A stretch of DNA of 64,000 nt, from the NCBI GenBank assembly GCA_965230495.1, contig OZ246004.1, positions 248,001 through 312,000 on the forward strand. Direction: 5' to 3'. The notes under the pieces are model-generated. The model saw nothing but the letters and a program-made list of their open reading frames with translations. It searched no databases and had not been told where the DNA came from. Positions 51,901 through 58,472 of this stretch are shown piece by piece. A program made the translations under genes and the position numbers. Numbering within the stretch: position 1 is the stretch's first letter; each line of letters opens with the position of its first letter. The stretch comes from JACJYM01 sp965230495. GTDB taxonomy: Bacteria > Bacteroidota > Bacteroidia > Chitinophagales > Saprospiraceae.

Positions 51901-53706
51901 GATGAAAACATAGATAGTGATGTTATAGATCAGGAGGGAATTATGGGTACGACGGATATATTCAGTGTAATAACTGACTCTACGTTTAGTGATTATAAAG
52001 CAGGTATGATATTCTTTGAATTAATGGAATCTTATTTATCTGGAAATATATGGGATGATTCTAATCCGGACGGTATAAAGAAAAGTACCGAAGGACCTAT
52101 TGAAGGAATCAAAGTAACCCTTTTTGACAATCAGGCAGAGGAAGTAGCTCATACATTTTCTGATGAGAATGGAGATTACGCCTTTGGTAATCTGAAAGAA
52201 GGGTTTTACTATCTGGAGGTAGAGCTTATAAATGGTAGAACAGTTACTAAGTCTCTTTCTGATATGCCTACAGACTCCACAAGTATTTTTAATAATGAAA
52301 ATGGGAAAGGAACAACACCATATTTCTATCTAGGAGTTCAGGATACTTTATCTAACTATAATGCTGGAATAGCAAATGAGTTAATGCTCATCGGAATAGT
52401 CTGGGATGATCAAAATGCAGATGGTATTCGAGATGATAATGAGCCTTTTGTGCCTAATATATTTGTACATGCCTATGATAAGAATGGTGTGTTAATTGAT
52501 TCTGATAAAACAGGTTTTACGGGTAACTATATTTTTAATGCTCTTACTGCAGGAGAGTATGAGCTAGTAGTTGATCTACCAGATGGATATGTTTGTACGA
52601 AATATCAAATTGGATTGCCGGATAAGGACAATGATTTTCTGGTTGATGGTTCTACAGGTTTAGTAGATTATCCGGCTTCCGTTATTACAGCGATAGATGC
52701 TGGTATAGTTATGTCCGGTAGCATAGGGGATTACATATGGGTTGATTTCAATGGTAATGGAGTGCAGCAATCCAATGAACCGGGGATGAATGATGTAAAA
52801 ATTGAATTGTTTAATACGAGTGATGAATTAATTGCTACTACTTTTTCAGGTGATGATTCGGATGATATACCTGGTTTTTACCAGTTTACCAATGTTCAAC
52901 CCAATGATTACTATATTAAAGTAGAGTTGGTAGAGAACTATGAATTTACTATGCCGGGAGGAGTACTCGGACCTGATTTAGATTCTGATATTACAGGGAA
53001 TAATGGAGATTCAACATCTGATACTTTTACGCTAGGATATGATGAAGACATTTATGACATAGATGCTGGTTTATTTATTCCAGGTTCTTTGGGTGATAGA
53101 GTGTGGCTAGATGAAGATGAAGATGGTATTCAAGATGATAATGAACCAGGTGTTGAAGATGTCGTAGTGGAACTCTTTAGATCGAATGGAATTTCTCTTG
53201 GAAAAGATACTACTGATGTGAATGGGAATTATATGTTTATGGATTTATCGCAAGGTTTATATTTTATTGAAGTAGTTGAGTATGATGGATATTTGATTAC
53301 TGCTCAAGATCAGGGAAATGATGATTCTAAAGACAGCGATGTAAATAGTTCGGGCGTTTCTCCTTTGATCAATTTGGCATTTCAGGTGATGTTCATGGAC
53401 CTTGATGTAGGCTTGATAATCGATGATGGAAATATCGTAGAATCCAATCCTGAGGAGGGTAGGATAGTATCACCTTTTACTGTGTATCCAAACCCCGTTT
53501 TTGATAGATATATTCTTAGAAATAATATTGATCAAGATATTTTATACAATATAACGGATCAAAATGGAACCATCATGGAAAGTGATCGGATCCGAGCAAA
53601 GGAGGCACAAACCAAGATGACAGATCATTTACCTGCTGGAGTGTATAATATTAATGCAAAGTTGAATGGAGAAATGCATGTAGAAAGAATTATAATTATA
53701 AAATAA
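42991..53706 (+). CDS. 3571-residue SdrD_B-repeat surface protein with type A T9SS signal
   Basis: The largest gene of the window. A signal peptide ends about residue 30 (FTALKAQ). Residues about 32-215 form an N-terminal beta-rich module (EIKGIELIVYADGQGDG, ELIIDHVEVRVHYLP). From about residue 295 to 3475 I count about 27 SdrD_B-like domains of 110-125 residues. Each opens with a pattern like G.V..D.N.NG..D..E, a calcium-loop-like turn, and contains Y.F..v..G.Y.l.F. The domains follow a three-type order, A (.TEVFFDENENG), B (.FDEDRDN) and C (.VWLDNNGNG), repeated through the protein. Residues 1116-1942 contain a near-perfect duplication. The last 75 residues are a type A sorting domain (VYPNPVFDRYILRN, PAGVYNINAKL). 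Such B-repeats stiffen adhesins in staphylococci when calcium is bound. Here a long cell-surface stalk or adhesin is likely, but binding specificity is unknown. Confidence 0.93.
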   Translation: MKSNRLNKVTQTLGLAIMLVVISFTALKAQKKIWVGSEPVQVSQLEIPKAQNQSIFDNLVDWSNVSSSILPNGDYSSLKFEKVGISQQLRLTDFGFSLPAKSEIKGIELIVYADGQGDGWIQDTEVYLLDDNGIPATINKATKFYPSNGYDGDEELEIKPVVYGFANDTWGKQWTEEEINNPDFGVLMSFRSLTNDTIELIIDHVEVRVHYLPAVKMCDGGCVVFSIDTIREESFEWLIPSGFELVSSSTHDPEISMHPYDADYGVYEICVRVTSPSGIETSCREFIYQNCIPKGRIGGVVFEDENFDGELSNGEEKYKNHAVFLLDENDNLIDIELTDYRGRYQFDDLEAGMYYVSFDPIEEREPTKINSVKTILSNCAKRDRSTDLIDVGEAFEDIGVNAGFVGLGSIGDYVWFDENRNGIQDTEENGFGNVKITLNTIALEKVDSTFSDVNGYYSFTNVYPGEYILVFAEVDSFVYTEANIGSDNSDSDVANSITNGSTDVFFIGHLSQIDSLDAGYILDAATLTGSVVFDNNTNDILDSEDEYIPDFGVRLFDESGSLVSEHFTNEQGQFLIYPVYEGEYYLQFDSIPGFVYSDAFQSVDEDEDFDVTRANGIQTTNSLEIIPVATYTGINAGLQDARGSISGFVWIDNNGNGVFDLNEVRVSGEEVHLYNGSILMESTLTDIDGNYSFTKLLPGNDYHIQFTLPNIDLEPTGAFTSIDQGNNSNITENNGPLTTSDISVNLFDNVQFINGGFTGRGVIETQVFFDENENGILDIDESGVEGIKVVLLDDLDNAVLSLNSDENGIVRFENILAGLYRLTFVTDENFLFTLPNVGADESLDSDVVFPDGDHIGSTDYFELTINKTITEVDAGLINAGGSVEGVVLLDVNRNNSIDNVDEAYSNINIKLFSSNGELIDQMFSNEEGHYRFYPVLKGDYYIVFESIPGFVFSAPNFTGNENDDFSVISNIAVGSTAMFNIQNGTELKNLNAGYQDARGEISGKVWLDRDGSGIIDNGELGLPNIKVTLLLMETQDEIGEVETDENGNYKFGNLLFGSYFMRIDEITNREFTRPNVGANDDIDSEITNAFGLGSTSQIDISEFVEIKDFNMGYTGRGDITTEVFFDENENGVRDMDEEGISGIEVRLLDGVGMELELKLTDTEGAVLFENKLAGEYQLSYKKNATYLFTESNVGMDEGADSDIEEEQGEIGFSEVFTLFIDEAKEDIDAGLIDSGGAIRGQIVFDEDRDNLISNNDMPAVSMHVRLYGSDGELIDNTMTDEMGGYEFSPVYAGSYYLEFDSIPGFMFSTAYAGTDETLDFDITGANGLQTTDIIMISPKEIVNGVNAGYINARGGISGLVWLDNNGNGILDDGEEMVSGVEVYLYDSGGLVLTEVTGLNGEYQFNMILPEHRYYVLFDSPRAGLEATKSNVGADERKDSDITGVNGVLTTEDIDIGYFEHVDYVNGGFTGRGDITTEVFFDENENGVRDMDEEGISGIEVRLLDGVGMELESKLTDTEGAVLFENKLAGEYQLSYIKNATYLFTESNVGMDEGADSDIEEEQGEIGFSEVFMLFIDEAKEDIDAGLIDSGGAIRGQIVFDEDRDNLISSNDMPAVSMHVRLYGSDGELIDNTMTDEMGGYEFSPVYAGSYYLEFDSIPGFMFSTANAGTDETLDFDITGANGLQTTDIITISPKEIVNGVNAGYINARGGISGLVWLDNNGNGILDDGEEMVSGVEVYLYDSGGLVLTEVTGLNGEYQFNMILPEHRYYVLFDSPRAGLEATKSNVGVDERKDSDITGVNGVLTTEDIDIGYFEHVDYVNGGFTGRGDITTEVFFDENENGVRDMDEEGISGIEVRLLDGSGDELELRLTDIEGAVLFENKLAGEYQLSYIKNATYLFTESNVGMDEGVDSDIEEEQGGIGFSEVFMLFIDEAKEDIDAGLILAGGRIGGKVVEDTNRNNVLDEDDVIISNVAVELYSIMGTLVDFRMTDENGEYEFYPVMAGEYYLVFKPISGFIYSSANTSGIDIQDFFVTGSQQLGSTDMFFVQNGTDINYYNAGYQNAKAKISGVVWQDNDGSGTRDGSEPLIDNVNLDIINLSSGNVVKSTVTNSSGEYVFSDIIPGSYFIRISDDLDPLFLTDKNVGSDDTIDSDFSVQSGMLETDELVLANFETITNIDAGFSGYGSIASQVFFDENENGIRDSNENGIENVVVELFNSLDESIDEVTTSNEGDFNFSQVPAGTYYLKFTIGSDYNFTQANVGMDEGIDSDALPMGMSMATTDQFDLLISDNISDVTAGVTLAKGSISGYVVNDLNRNNILDSADERLGGIFVSLFDSSNNLFSSATTMSNGFYQFNAVPVGDYYLVFTEIEGFIYSAPDASTNDAVDFEVTSEFSTGSTGLFNLTDGQSIVGYNAGYIDARGAIQGMVWLDKNNNGLKEINEEFVSSKSVSLYRENGSLLESKMTDFSGNYQFQNLLFDSYYIVFDVLENGQFYSEPFVGTDQTIDSDVTENNGDNSTDLLQISPFSQLAGVNAGVTGNGEIRNSVFIDENGNGIFDSGEDALSNVDVTLLTASGAFVANRTTDAMGVFEFLNVPAGIYTMQFSIPSGYEYTTADQGSDDNVDSDVVEISGNLGNVEEFTVLYNEVNMSVTAGVISLSTSISGKVVIDSNRNDTLDLDEPIADHQIRLVSLNTGAELIGFTDSEGNYSFLGLDAGAYYLIFEEIAGYNYSNADATNDELFDFDVTGNFGAGSTGIVNIQLGQEIKGVNAGYQSTLGSIMGSVWLDLDGDGLYENNESGIDSFKVFLVDTLGTQLDSTLTDSMGMYTFNELDPNHYQILFFNEDVNHIYSPPYRGTDILLDSDVIDSLGNGLTDTLLIEPSINLKGINAGVPGSGVVETMVFIDENENHIFESTESGFPSIPVSLIDTLGMVIKSGITDGNGTIRFEDVFAGVYKLKYEKPISYIFSDANVGIDENIDSDVIDQEGIMGTTDIFSVITDSTFSDYKAGMIFFELMESYLSGNIWDDSNPDGIKKSTEGPIEGIKVTLFDNQAEEVAHTFSDENGDYAFGNLKEGFYYLEVELINGRTVTKSLSDMPTDSTSIFNNENGKGTTPYFYLGVQDTLSNYNAGIANELMLIGIVWDDQNADGIRDDNEPFVPNIFVHAYDKNGVLIDSDKTGFTGNYIFNALTAGEYELVVDLPDGYVCTKYQIGLPDKDNDFLVDGSTGLVDYPASVITAIDAGIVMSGSIGDYIWVDFNGNGVQQSNEPGMNDVKIELFNTSDELIATTFSGDDSDDIPGFYQFTNVQPNDYYIKVELVENYEFTMPGGVLGPDLDSDITGNNGDSTSDTFTLGYDEDIYDIDAGLFIPGSLGDRVWLDEDEDGIQDDNEPGVEDVVVELFRSNGISLGKDTTDVNGNYMFMDLSQGLYFIEVVEYDGYLITAQDQGNDDSKDSDVNSSGVSPLINLAFQVMFMDLDVGLIIDDGNIVESNPEEGRIVSPFTVYPNPVFDRYILRNNIDQDILYNITDQNGTIMESDRIRAKEAQTKMTDHLPAGVYNINAKLNGEMHVERIIIIK
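46336..48815 (+). repeat. 1065-bp tandem repeat, 2.3 copies, in the giant gene
   Basis: Three in-frame copies start at 46336, 47401 and 48466, exactly 1065 bases (355 residues) apart. The first two are complete and differ at seven residues. The third covers one domain (to about 48815) and then diverges. Each unit contains one A, one B and one C domain. The block is visibly richer in GGA, ATA and GTA/TTA codons than the surrounding copies. Confidence 0.92.
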
Positions 53707-53712
53707 AACTTG

Positions 53713-54276
53713 GTGATAAAAGGGAATAAGATAGCGATTGGCTTGCTGCTCATTATTATGTTATGTTGTGGTGACGATGAAAGTTCTGAGGATATGATGT
53801 CACAAGGTCTGGAAATCGAAGATGTAATATTAACTGATGCTAACGGACAAGGAATAGGGTGTTATCCCGAGTGTGATGATGACTGGTCTGACTTCGGGCT
53901 AAACAATATTGATGCGTTAAATTTTGAGGACAGCATAGTTGTTTCTACCACTGAAACAGATGGAATAGACTTTATTTCTGTTTATCCAAATCCTTTTGAT
54001 GACGTACAAAATTTGATGGTTAGTTCACCTCATGATTATAAGTTAAAGCTTGCAATTGTGGATAAGAATAATGAGATTAAGTTCCAATATGCAGCTAAGG
54101 TATCTCAGAGTTATAGTGTAGTTTTTAATTATGAGGCTGTTGGTATTAAGCATAATGAATTATACAGGATGTATTATAGATTTTTAAATGCTGATGAAAA
54201 CGTGGTTTTTGAAGGGTATGGAGATATTTATGGATGTGATAGTCCTGTCGATTATATAGATTGCTATCCGAACTAA
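53713..54276 (+). CDS. Small lipoprotein with YPNPF motif, downstream of the giant gene
   Basis: A 187-residue lipoprotein; signal IKGNKIAIGLLLIIMLCC, lipidation at one of the two adjacent Cys. A Cys-containing acidic part (GIGCYPECDDDWSDFG) follows. At residues about 90-100 ISVYPNPFDDVQNLMV resembles the start of a type A sorting domain, but about 90 residues follow and the conserved end is missing, so it may be a fold relative without secretion function. The start is GTG (or TTG one codon earlier), six bases after the stop of the giant gene. They are most likely one operon, and the protein may help display or anchor the giant product (inference). Its end overlaps galE by four bases. Confidence 0.7.
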   Translation: MIKGNKIAIGLLLIIMLCCGDDESSEDMMSQGLEIEDVILTDANGQGIGCYPECDDDWSDFGLNNIDALNFEDSIVVSTTETDGIDFISVYPNPFDDVQNLMVSSPHDYKLKLAIVDKNNEIKFQYAAKVSQSYSVVFNYEAVGIKHNELYRMYYRFLNADENVVFEGYGDIYGCDSPVDYIDCYPN

Positions 54277-55286
54277 TTTCTTTTCTTTTCCCATTCCCAG
54301 GCTGACGATACGATATCGTGGAGAGAATATTTAGGTTCCCACGCTAGTTGACTTTTGGCGAGTTGGTAATTACAATAGATGGCTTCAACATCTCCAGGTC
54401 TTCTAGGTCCAATTTTATAGTTAAGTTTTTTGCCGCTCACTTCTTCAAAAGCTTTGATCACTTCAAGTACTGTATAACCTTCTCCATTGCCTAGATTATA
54501 AGTTTCGATCTGTGCAGAGTTAGCTTGTTTAGTTCTTTGCAATGCTTTTGTATGTGCTTCTGCCAAATCCATTACATGAATATAATCCCTCACACAACTT
54601 CCATCTCTTGTGTTGTAATCAGAGCCATAGACTTCCATTTGAGATCTTTTTCCTATAGCGGTTTCTGTAATGACGGGTACGAGATTTTGGGCTTTATTGA
54701 TAGGAGATTCACCAATTATCGCAGTAGGATGGGCACCGGCAGGATTGAAGTATCTTAATATAGAAGCTTTTATGTCTGTATTAAGTAGAGCGTCTTGGAT
54801 TATTTGTTCTCCAACTTGTTTGGTTCTGCCATAAGGTGAGGCCGCATCTTGTAATGGAGTTTCTTCGGTAACGGGGCTCTGCTTAACATCGCCATAGACA
54901 GTGCAACTCGAACTAAATATAAAAGATTTGACTTCATAAGTAGTTGCCAGTTCCAGAATATTTATCAAACTATTGAGATTGTTTCGAAAATATAGAAAGG
55001 GCTTTTCAACAGATTCTCCTACGGCCTTTAAAGCGGCGAAATGAATGATAGCATCTATTTCATTTTCTTCAAAGACTCTTTTTGTAGCATTAAAATCCGT
55101 GAGATCTACTTGATAGTGCTTAATGTCGCGACCAGTTACTTTCGTAATTTTTTCAAGGGTGGAAATATCAGAATTGATCCCATTATCAATAGAAATGGGA
55201 GTATAACCGTTATTATGCAAATTTATAATCGTATGACTTCCGAGATATCCCGTTCCACCTGTAACCAAAACGATATTACTTCGCAT
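54273..55286 (-). CDS. galE: UDP-glucose 4-epimerase
   Basis: Interconverts UDP-glucose and UDP-galactose, supplying galactose units for surface polysaccharides. The 337-residue product is of family length. It has the NAD loop VTGGTGYLGSH (residues 8-18), the active-site serine region FSSSCTVYG (about 124-132) and the YGRTK catalytic pair (Tyr152, Lys156). NPAGAHPTAIIGESP and the tail GRRPGDVEAIYCNYQLA also match GalE proper and not other SDR epimerases. Start ATG; the promoter overlaps that of cysQ, divergent. Its stop lies inside the end of the lipoprotein gene. Confidence 0.95.
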   Translation of the reverse strand: MRSNIVLVTGGTGYLGSHTIINLHNNGYTPISIDNGINSDISTLEKITKVTGRDIKHYQVDLTDFNATKRVFEENEIDAIIHFAALKAVGESVEKPFLYFRNNLNSLINILELATTYEVKSFIFSSSCTVYGDVKQSPVTEETPLQDAASPYGRTKQVGEQIIQDALLNTDIKASILRYFNPAGAHPTAIIGESPINKAQNLVPVITETAIGKRSQMEVYGSDYNTRDGSCVRDYIHVMDLAEAHTKALQRTKQANSAQIETYNLGNGEGYTVLEVIKAFEEVSGKKLNYKIGPRRPGDVEAIYCNYQLAKSQLAWEPKYSLHDIVSSAWEWEKKRN

Positions 55287-55294
55287 ATTTTTAT

Positions 55295-55302
55295 TAGTTT
55301 TG
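55295..55302 (+). promoter_or_regulatory. cysQ promoter -7 box
   Basis: TAGTTTTG is a perfect TAnnTTTG, 22 bases before the GTG start of cysQ. It lies seven bases from the opposing galE box. Confidence 0.55.
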
Positions 55303-55308
55303 TCTGCC

Positions 55309-55316
55309 CAAAATTA
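55309..55316 (-). promoter_or_regulatory. galE promoter -7 box
   Basis: The minus strand reads TAATTTTG, a perfect TAnnTTTG, 22 bases before the galE ATG. Confidence 0.55.
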
Positions 55317-55324
55317 AGAATATT

Positions 55325-56131
55325 GTGGATATAAATTCATTGGATTTAGAGAGGTTAGCAGATGAGATAAAGCCCGCTATGATAATGGCCGCTGAATCCG
55401 TTATGAATATATATGACGATTATGCTTCGTTTGAAGTAACTGAAAAACAAGACAGCTCTCCACTTACCAAAGCAGATTTGTGCTCTAATGAAATATTATG
55501 TGATAAACTAAACGAGTTAACCCCTGATATTTTAATTGTATCAGAAGAGAATAAGGAAATTGAATATTCTGTCAGAAAGGACAAAAAGTATATATGGTTA
55601 GTAGATCCTTTGGATGGGACAAAAGAGTTTGTTAAGCGAAATGGTGAGTTTACCATAAATATTGCTTTGCTAGAGAATGGTATTCCAATATTGGGACTAG
55701 TCCAATTGCCAACTGAGGGAAAGTTATATGTTGGAATAAAATCAAAAGGGGCTTATTTAGATGCTGAAAGACTTCATGTGGGAGCATTCTCTATGTCGGA
55801 TAAAAATGTGAGGATAGTAGCATCAAGATCACATATTAGCGAGGACACAAAAAGGTACGTCAACAAGTTTGATAACCCGACTATTATATCTAAAGGAAGT
55901 TCATTAAAATTTACGACTATAGCTGAAGGAAGTGCTGATTTTTATCCACGTTTAGCCCCAACAATGGAATGGGATACTGCAGCTGCCCAAATAATTCTGG
56001 AGGAGGCAGGAGGATATGTATTGGATATCAATACATTGAGACCTTTGAAATACAATAAACAAAATTTAACTAACCCCTATTTTTTGGCTTTTGGTAGCTT
56101 AAAAGATAACCTAGACGCTCTGACTGCCTAA
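55325..56131 (+). CDS. cysQ: 3'(2'),5'-bisphosphate nucleotidase CysQ
   Basis: Hydrolyses 3'-phosphoadenosine 5'-phosphate (PAP) to AMP, clearing a by-product of sulfate activation. The 268-residue product has the inositol-monophosphatase fold: SPLTKADLCSNEILCDKL (residues about 42-60), the metal motif WLVDPLDGTKEFVKRNGEFT (about 94-113), and the second motif MEWDTAAAQIILEEAGG (about 218-234). The DPLDGTKEF form with K-E is typical of CysQ. The start is GTG; no ATG fits. It heads a run with a glycosyltransferase and a thioredoxin lipoprotein, gap five bases. In Bacteroidota, cysQ often lies with sulfate genes, but none are in this window. Confidence 0.92.
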   Translation: MDINSLDLERLADEIKPAMIMAAESVMNIYDDYASFEVTEKQDSSPLTKADLCSNEILCDKLNELTPDILIVSEENKEIEYSVRKDKKYIWLVDPLDGTKEFVKRNGEFTINIALLENGIPILGLVQLPTEGKLYVGIKSKGAYLDAERLHVGAFSMSDKNVRIVASRSHISEDTKRYVNKFDNPTIISKGSSLKFTTIAEGSADFYPRLAPTMEWDTAAAQIILEEAGGYVLDINTLRPLKYNKQNLTNPYFLAFGSLKDNLDALTA

Positions 56132-56136
56132 AAAAT

Positions 56137-56889
56137 ATGTCCAAAAAGAAGTTTTCTGCAGTAATTATTACACTTAACGAATCGGAGGTTATAGCTGAGA
56201 CAATTCGTACGATTCAGTCTTTTGCAGATGAGATTTTAATTATCGATTCTAGGTCCAACGACGGCACACAACAAATTGCCAGAGATTTAGGAGCTAAAGT
56301 AGTAGAAGTGGATTGGAAAGGATACAGTGCCACTAAAAACTTTGGAATTTCACTGGCATCTCATGATTGGATATTTTGCTTTGATGCAGATGAAAGGCCT
56401 GATGAAGATTTGGTGAAACATATTACGGAAATACAACCTAAAGAAGGCCATGTCTATCAAATGAATAGGTTGACAAAATTTAGTGGAAAAAATGTATGGC
56501 ATGGATCCTGGCACCCGGATTGGGTCGTTAGATTATTTAATAGGAAAGAATGTAAGTGGAATGATAGTTTAGTTCACGAACAGCTTACACCTTTACAAAA
56601 CAAAAGCAAGGTAAAACTTAAGGGATATATTCACCACACAAGTATAAAAGATCCTGTAGATTTTGAAGAAAAGATAGATCGATATGCAAACCTTAAAGCT
56701 AAACAATGGATTAATAGAGGAGAAAGACCACATTTTTTCAAAAAAATAATTGGACCTCAAATTCGTTTTGTTACTAGTTTTTTTATCAAAAGAGGTTTTT
56801 TGGATGGCAGTCTGGGCTTGAAAATAGCCCTCGGGGAAATGGAATTGGTCAGAAGGCAGCTTAGATATTTTAAGGAATACAATAAGTAA
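56137..56889 (+). CDS. Glycosyltransferase family 2, WaaE/KdtX-like
   Basis: A 250-residue GT-A glycosyltransferase of the group that adds sugars to lipopolysaccharide core (WaaE/KdtX type). SAVIITLNESEVIAETI and ILIIDSRSNDGTQ (residues about 7-45) are the nucleotide-binding start. WIFCFDADERPDEDL contains the DXD-like metal motif (Asp83-Asp85). WHGSWHPDWVVRLFNRKE and GYIHHTSIKDPVDF match the acceptor part of the WaaE group. Start ATG. It is five bases after cysQ, and its stop overlaps the next ATG. Most likely involved in outer-surface glycan synthesis. Confidence 0.9.
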   Translation: MSKKKFSAVIITLNESEVIAETIRTIQSFADEILIIDSRSNDGTQQIARDLGAKVVEVDWKGYSATKNFGISLASHDWIFCFDADERPDEDLVKHITEIQPKEGHVYQMNRLTKFSGKNVWHGSWHPDWVVRLFNRKECKWNDSLVHEQLTPLQNKSKVKLKGYIHHTSIKDPVDFEEKIDRYANLKAKQWINRGERPHFFKKIIGPQIRFVTSFFIKRGFLDGSLGLKIALGEMELVRRQLRYFKEYNK

Positions 56890-57350
56890 TGCAAAAAATG
56901 AGGTTTATCATTTTGTTAATATGTGTACTGGCAGTTTCCTGTAGTACAAATGAGAAGAGAGTAGCTTCAGTACAAAATTTCAAAAAGGATAAGCAGTATG
57001 AATTCAAATTTGAATCTGCTCCAACATTATCTCCCGTATTGGATAAGGCTACCAAGGAGGGAAAGCTAATATTTATGGATGTCTCAGCTGAATGGTGTAC
57101 TCCTTGTCAGCTAATGAAAAGGGATGTATACACACACAAGGAGACAGCCGAATTCTTTAACAAAAATTTCATCAACCACTTAGTCGATGTAGAGAAGGAA
57201 GAAGGACCCGATCTTAAAGTGATTTATCAAATAAAATCATATCCTACTTTGCTAATCTTAGATAACAAGGGACGTACATTGGCCCGACACGAAGGAGCAT
57301 ACTATCACAGGGATTTAATAAAATTTGCTCAATCTGTATTAGATAAATAG
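56889..57350 (+). CDS. Thioredoxin-family lipoprotein
   Basis: A 153-residue envelope thioredoxin. Signal peptide with lipobox LAVSC (Cys18). The active site is WCTPC (Cys70, Cys73) after FMDVSAE, and the cis-proline is in YPTLLIL (about residue 124). This group (DUF255/thioredoxin_7-like) reduces or isomerises disulphides in the periplasm or outer leaflet. The start ATG overlaps the last codon of the glycosyltransferase (shared base 56889), so they are coupled. Partner proteins unknown. Confidence 0.88.
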   Translation: MQKMRFIILLICVLAVSCSTNEKRVASVQNFKKDKQYEFKFESAPTLSPVLDKATKEGKLIFMDVSAEWCTPCQLMKRDVYTHKETAEFFNKNFINHLVDVEKEEGPDLKVIYQIKSYPTLLILDNKGRTLARHEGAYYHRDLIKFAQSVLDK

Positions 57351-57533
57351 TAGCTTTTAAATTTAACTTAGCATTCTAACTTTTTTAGTAAGTATTTTGG
57401 TAACTTTTCACAAATTTTAAAGTGTTATCTAAAAAGAATTCGAATGAAACGAGCATTTGCAAAAACATTTGTGCACCAGAAAATGATTTTTAGCGAGTTC
57501 CATATGACCATTAATAAAATAATCAGTAATCAT

Positions 57534-57917
57534 ATGAGATTAATTTTCTCTTGTCTATTTAGTATGGTTTTGTGTATTGGGTTTAGTCAGGAGTCCATTG
57601 TTTATAAAGCGGCATCTTATCCTGGTTGTGAAGTGGAAACGGATGTTTTTAAAATGATGACTTGCTCCAATAATTCTCTGAATGAATATTTCAAAAGTAA
57701 TTCCAAATTATCTGGTAAGGAAGGGACAGTAATTGTTGAGGTACAAATCAATATTGATGGATCAGTTTCTAATCCGGTCATTGTGGAAGGAACTCAAGAG
57801 GATTTAAATAATGAAGCTCTTCGGATGATTGGAGAAATGAAACCTTGGAATCCAGCAGAAGATAGAAGTGGAAATAAGATATCCGTAAAACAGAGCTTCT
57901 ATGTTAACTTTGAATAG
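57534..57917 (+). CDS. TonB C-terminal-domain-like secreted protein
   Basis: A 127-residue product. Signal peptide MRLIFSCLFSMVLCIGFSQ. The rest (residues about 25-127) is a TonB_C-like domain: EGTVIVEVQINIDGSVSNPV, then NNEALRMIGEMKPWNPAED, then SVKQSFYVNFE. This pattern is common in Bacteroidota proteins that contact outer-membrane receptors or sit in repeat arrays, though here the N-terminal membrane anchor and proline-rich spacer of TonB are missing. The frame extends to 57444, but the 30 extra residues look spurious. It directly precedes a sigma-factor gene (12-base gap) and so may share its signal path. Confidence 0.78.
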   Translation: MRLIFSCLFSMVLCIGFSQESIVYKAASYPGCEVETDVFKMMTCSNNSLNEYFKSNSKLSGKEGTVIVEVQINIDGSVSNPVIVEGTQEDLNNEALRMIGEMKPWNPAEDRSGNKISVKQSFYVNFE

Positions 57918-57929
57918 AGATTTCTATAG

Positions 57930-58472
57930 GTGACGGATAGGCAGATTTTAGAAGAATATAGAAATACCAGAGATACTAGTTATTTATCTCAACTGTTTAT
58001 TCCATATGTAGATATGATATATGGACTTGGGTTAAAATATTTTAAAAATGCTGACGACGCTAAAGATTTGGTTAATGACATATACTTAGTTCTGGGAAAA
58101 AAGATTATTTCCCACAGAATTCAAAATTTTAAGCCTTGGCTTTATACTGTTGTCAAGAACCATTGTATTGAGAATCTTCGTAAGCGGGGTAGAAAAATAA
58201 AAAAGGAAGATGAGGCAACTTTTATGTATTATGAAGGATTATTTCATCTAGACAACGAAGAATCTGAAAAGAAGAATGAAATCTTGGAAAAATGTATTGA
58301 TAAATTGAAAGTAGATCAGAAAAATTCAATAAAGCTGTTTTATTTCGAGAAGAAATCTTATGAAGAGATTTCGGAAATGCTCAATCTCTCTTGGGGGCAG
58401 ATAAGATCTAGCATCCAAAATGCAAGAAGAAACTTAAAACTTTGTTTATCAAGTCATGGAGTTTCCAGATAA
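57930..58472 (+). CDS. ECF-type RNA polymerase sigma factor
   Basis: A 180-residue sigma-70 family protein. Region 2 (residues about 20-85) contains YVDMIYGLGLKYFKNADDAKDLVNDIYL, the core-binding and -10 recognition helices, then PWLYTVVKNHCIENLRK. Region 4 (residues about 120-175) has IDKLKVDQKNSIKLFYFEKKSYEEISEMLNLSWGQIRSSIQNARRNLK, the HTH that recognises the -35. It has extra sequence between the two, as usual for ECF. The start is GTG. The next gene, with a membrane anchor, overlaps its end by 17 bases; it is probably the anti-sigma partner. Confidence 0.92.
   Translation: MTDRQILEEYRNTRDTSYLSQLFIPYVDMIYGLGLKYFKNADDAKDLVNDIYLVLGKKIISHRIQNFKPWLYTVVKNHCIENLRKRGRKIKKEDEATFMYYEGLFHLDNEESEKKNEILEKCIDKLKVDQKNSIKLFYFEKKSYEEISEMLNLSWGQIRSSIQNARRNLKLCLSSHGVSR

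Noticed and set aside
42991..53706. Repeats in the giant gene as a CRISPR array
   Set aside because: Repeats are coding, in frame and hundreds of bases long; no CRISPR-type short repeats or cas genes were seen in the window.
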